In this document: positions 14,131 to 16,019 of the stretch, in pieces | Position numbering within the stretch: the first letter of the stretch is position 1 | Layout: each line of letters begins with the position of its first letter | Source: Tannerella sp. | Lineage (GTDB): Bacteria; Bacteroidota; Bacteroidia; Bacteroidales; Tannerellaceae | Assembly (NCBI GenBank): GCA_031268395.1 | Contig: JAIRXI010000123.1 | Coordinates: forward strand, 1-16,019 | Length of the DNA: 16,019 nucleotides | Reading direction: 5' to 3' | The notes under the pieces: generated by a model | Databases searched by the model: none | The model's input: only the letters and a program-made list of their open reading frames with translations | What the model was told of the DNA's origin: nothing | Translations under genes and position numbers: made by a program

Positions 14131-14138
14131 TATCTTTG
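14131..14138 (+). promoter_or_regulatory. -7 promoter box of the thioredoxin-like/bfn/rsmE operon
   Basis: TATCTTTG at 14131-14138, 23 nt before the ATG at 14162. The -33 region lacks TTTG. Upstream 14038-14130 is a GC-rich spacer without a convincing terminator. Confidence 0.6.
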
Positions 14139-14161
14139 TGCTTGCAAACAGGATAAAGTCT

Positions 14162-14662
14162 ATGAATAAGCGGTATATATATGTGATTATTTCGTGTTTA
14201 TGGTTAGCCGGCGCATGTCCGGCGCAGTCCGCCTCCGGAAAGCCGGAAAAGGCAGACGACTTCACGTATACGCTGGCCTCCGGCGAACAGGGAACGCTCT
14301 ATGCGCTTCGCAGCGAATGGATGCTGCTTTATTTCTACGATCCGGAGTGTGAAGACTGTCATGCGCTGATGAAACGGCTGAAGACGTCGGAAAGGCTCAA
14401 CCGGTTCATCGAGGAAAAGCGCATCCGGGTACTGGCCGTATATCCGGAGGACGACACCGCCGTGTGGCTGGAACAGGCGGAACAGGTGCCGCAGACATGG
14501 ATTAACGGCTACGACAAAGGCGCCGTCATCTACACCGAAGGACTTTACGGGATCACCCACCTGCCGGCGCTCTACCTGCTGGACAGGGGTAAAAACATCC
14601 GCCTGAAGGCGTCGACGGCAGACGAAGTGGAAAATGAATTGAAACTTATCGGTAATAAATAG
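14162..14662 (+). CDS. Exported thioredoxin-like protein
   Basis: A 166-residue protein with an N-terminal signal segment (residues 5-18). Cleavage could follow Ala21 or, if the weak box AGAC is used, Cys19 could be lipidated. The mature part has a thioredoxin fold: beta-strand WMLLYFYDPECEDC (53-66) with the CxxC pair Cys63-Cys66, strand IRVLAVYPEDD (88-98), WINGYDKG (113-120), and the cis-proline region GITHLPALYLLDR (130-142) with Pro135. The same YDPECEDC-type active site occurs in Bacteroidetes thioredoxin-like proteins, some carrying an upstream DUF5106 domain that is absent here. Probable role: periplasmic thiol-disulfide exchange; substrate unknown. It is first of a tight operon, with 3 nt to the next start codon. 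The ATG at 14162 is preferred over one eight codons upstream, which overlaps the promoter. Confidence 0.82.
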   Translation: MNKRYIYVIISCLWLAGACPAQSASGKPEKADDFTYTLASGEQGTLYALRSEWMLLYFYDPECEDCHALMKRLKTSERLNRFIEEKRIRVLAVYPEDDTAVWLEQAEQVPQTWINGYDKGAVIYTEGLYGITHLPALYLLDRGKNIRLKASTADEVENELKLIGNK

Positions 14663-14665
14663 AGA

Positions 14666-15304
14666 ATGTCTGCTTTGGAGACGAAAATTCACTTAAAAGT
14701 ACAGGGATTGACAAACAGCCAGATACAGTCGGGCGCCTATGCGCTGATTCTGGCTGAAGACGGGCCGCGACGGCTGCCCGTGATCGTGGGCGTCGCGGAA
14801 GCGCAGTCGATCGCCATCGCACTGGAAGGGCTACAGCCGATGCGTCCCCTGACGCACGATCTGTTCACACGCTTCATCCGGACATTCCGGATTCATCTGC
14901 GGGAAGTCTTTATCTATAAATTTGAAGAGGGCGTGTATTTTTCCGAAATGATTTTCTCGGACGGGGAACGCGAACAGCGGATTGATTCGCGCACGTCGGA
15001 TGCCGTGGCCGTGGCCTTGCGCATGGGATGCGAAATCTATACGTCGGAATCGATCATGCAGAAATGCGGAATCGTGATGAAAGAAACCGCAGAAAGCGAC
15101 GGAGAAATGGTCCTGCAAGGGATCATGGCGGCCGGAAAGGAGGCCGGCGACAGGGGAAAACTGACGAACTGGCTGCGTATCATGCAGAAAAATGAAATCA
15201 GGGAACGCATGGAGCAGGCCGTCAGGGAAGAGAACTACGAATTTGCCAAACTGTGTCGCGAAGAATTGCAGCGCCGCGAGACGGAGGGAGATACCCAATT
15301 TTAA
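14666..15304 (+). CDS. Bifunctional nuclease family protein (DUF151) with C-terminal UVR motif
   Basis: A 212-residue cytoplasmic protein. The DUF151/BFN domain (PF02577) covers about 1-140, with the conserved blocks LPVIVGVAEAQSIAIALEG (37-55), RPLTHDL (60-66) and IDSRTSDAVAVALRM (106-120) followed by EIYTSESIM (123-131). A UvrB/UvrC-type UVR motif (PF02151) lies at about 174-206 (EIRERMEQAVREENYEFAKL), a helical pair used for protein contacts. The plant homologue has been reported to have RNase and DNase activity; the bacterial function is not settled. The fusion to UVR is the normal Bacteroidetes form. The start is 3 nt after the upstream stop, and 4 nt separate it from rsmE, so the three genes are probably translated together. 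Confidence 0.93.
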   Translation: MSALETKIHLKVQGLTNSQIQSGAYALILAEDGPRRLPVIVGVAEAQSIAIALEGLQPMRPLTHDLFTRFIRTFRIHLREVFIYKFEEGVYFSEMIFSDGEREQRIDSRTSDAVAVALRMGCEIYTSESIMQKCGIVMKETAESDGEMVLQGIMAAGKEAGDRGKLTNWLRIMQKNEIRERMEQAVREENYEFAKLCREELQRRETEGDTQF

Positions 15305-15308
15305 GCCG

Positions 15309-16019
15309 ATGCCGCTTTTTTATGCTCCGGAGATAGCCTGCCGGCCGGTACTGCCCGAAGACGAAGCGGCACATGCCTTGCGGGTACTGCGTCTGCACGC
15401 CGGCAGCGAAATCACCCTGACCGACGGAAAGGGTTTCTTTTATCTGGCCACCCTTCGGCAGTCCCATCCCAAAGCGTGTGAAGTGACGGTATTGAAACGC
15501 TGGCCGTCCAAGCCGCCGGCCGCCTGCCGGATACACATTGCCGTGGCGCCGACGAAAAACGCTGACCGGATGGAATGGTTTGTTGAAAAGGCAACGGAAA
15601 TCGGGATTCACGCCGTCACCTTTCTGGATTGCCGCTTTTCCGAAAGGCGCGAACTGAAAACCGTTCGCCTGCAAAAAGTCGCGGTCGGCGCCATGAAACA
15701 GTCACGGCAGGCGTTCCTGCCCGCACTGACGGAGATGACCCCATTCCGCACATTTGTCGGCCAGCCGTTCGACGGACGCAAATTCATTGCGTACTGCGAA
15801 AAGGACGACCTCCACAGGCCGCCGCTTTTAAACCGGTTATATCATCCAGGCGAAGATGCGCTGATGCTCGTCGGCCCGGAAGGGGATTTCAGCCCGGAAG
15901 AAGTCGCCCTGGCCCTGGAGTCGGGCTTCACGCCGGTGTCGTTAGGCCTCAGCCGCCTGCGCACCGAAACAGCCGCACTGGTAGCCTGCCATACCATCCA
16001 TGTCTTGAATGGAGGAATG
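15309..16019 (+). CDS. rsmE: 16S rRNA m3U1498 methyltransferase RsmE (3' end cut by window)
   Basis: 237 codons are present with no stop before the window end; from the usual length (about 235-245 residues) only a few residues should be missing. Domains: N-terminal PUA-like RNA-binding part (1-70; EAAHALRVLRLHAGSEITLTDG at 19-40 is typical) and a SPOUT methyltransferase domain with KNADRMEWFVEKATEIGI (83-100), GAMKQSRQ (127-134), the SAM-binding LVGPEGDFSPEE (187-198) and the trefoil-knot motif LGLSRLRTETAAL (212-224). RsmE methylates N3 of U1498 in 16S rRNA of the 30S subunit. The canonical knot motif is LGxRILRxETA; here it reads LGLSRLRTETA, a mild variant. It lies 4 nt after the nuclease gene in one operon. 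Confidence 0.95.
   Translation, partial: MPLFYAPEIACRPVLPEDEAAHALRVLRLHAGSEITLTDGKGFFYLATLRQSHPKACEVTVLKRWPSKPPAACRIHIAVAPTKNADRMEWFVEKATEIGIHAVTFLDCRFSERRELKTVRLQKVAVGAMKQSRQAFLPALTEMTPFRTFVGQPFDGRKFIAYCEKDDLHRPPLLNRLYHPGEDALMLVGPEGDFSPEEVALALESGFTPVSLGLSRLRTETAALVACHTIHVLNGGM

Noticed and set aside
1..16019. tRNA, rRNA, riboswitch, insertion sequence or prophage genes
   Set aside because: None was recognised on either strand; the only mobile-like signals are the small non-coding palindromes at 1611-2408.

Overview
This is a chromosomal segment of a Bacteroidetes bacterium, most likely Bacteroidales with moderately high G+C. Two lines of evidence support this. Protein families and wording are typical of the phylum: a C69 dipeptidase, a His/Cys-rich small protein ahead of a CzcA-type pump, and a bifunctional nuclease with a UVR tail. 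At least six genes are preceded by the Bacteroidetes -7 box TAnnTTTG (usually TATCTTTG), two of them with a TTTG -33 box exactly 20 nt upstream, and there are no convincing Shine-Dalgarno sequences. Genus cannot be fixed from the sequence; Tannerella- or Alistipes-like is a guess. No tRNA, rRNA, CRISPR array, transposase or phage gene was seen.

Layout. (1) 18-1610 (+): secreted C69-family dipeptidase. (2) 1611-2408: about 800 nt without a gene, made of a series of inverted repeats, two copies of a CGTCATTGCG-type dispersed repeat, and an array of 7-nt tandem repeats that runs into the stop codon of the next gene. (3) 8554-2409 (-): a four-gene heavy-metal efflux operon: small His/Cys-rich membrane-anchored protein, HlyD-type lipoprotein adaptor, CzcA/CusA-type RND pump, TolC-type outer-membrane channel. 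A clear promoter lies at 8588-8619. (4) 10990-8768 (-): ahpC-ahpF peroxide reductase operon, with a long two-tier hairpin between the genes, divergent from (5) oxyR at 11116-12057 (+), which keeps both redox cysteines at C199 and C208. (6) 13425-12113 (-): an AlaX-like tRNA-editing protein and an iron-sulfur flavoprotein/NADPH-FMN reductase-like protein, each with its own promoter. (7) 13636-14037 (+): a NikR-family regulator that has lost three of the four nickel ligands and has a perfect 8-bp inverted repeat over its promoter. (8) 14162-16019 (+): a tight operon of a thioredoxin-like periplasmic protein, a bifunctional nuclease (DUF151+UVR) and the 16S rRNA methyltransferase RsmE, cut by the window end.

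How the genes fit together. The centre of the window is a metal and oxidative stress neighbourhood: metal export across both membranes, peroxide detoxification by AhpC using electrons from NADH through AhpF, and peroxide sensing by OxyR. The right end is housekeeping (translation quality, rRNA modification) mixed with thiol/redox proteins. No single complete, undescribed system is evident. The best leads are the ligand-poor NikR with its putative operator, the small His/Cys-rich protein leading the efflux operon, the ahpC-ahpF intercistronic hairpin and the palindrome-rich spacer.
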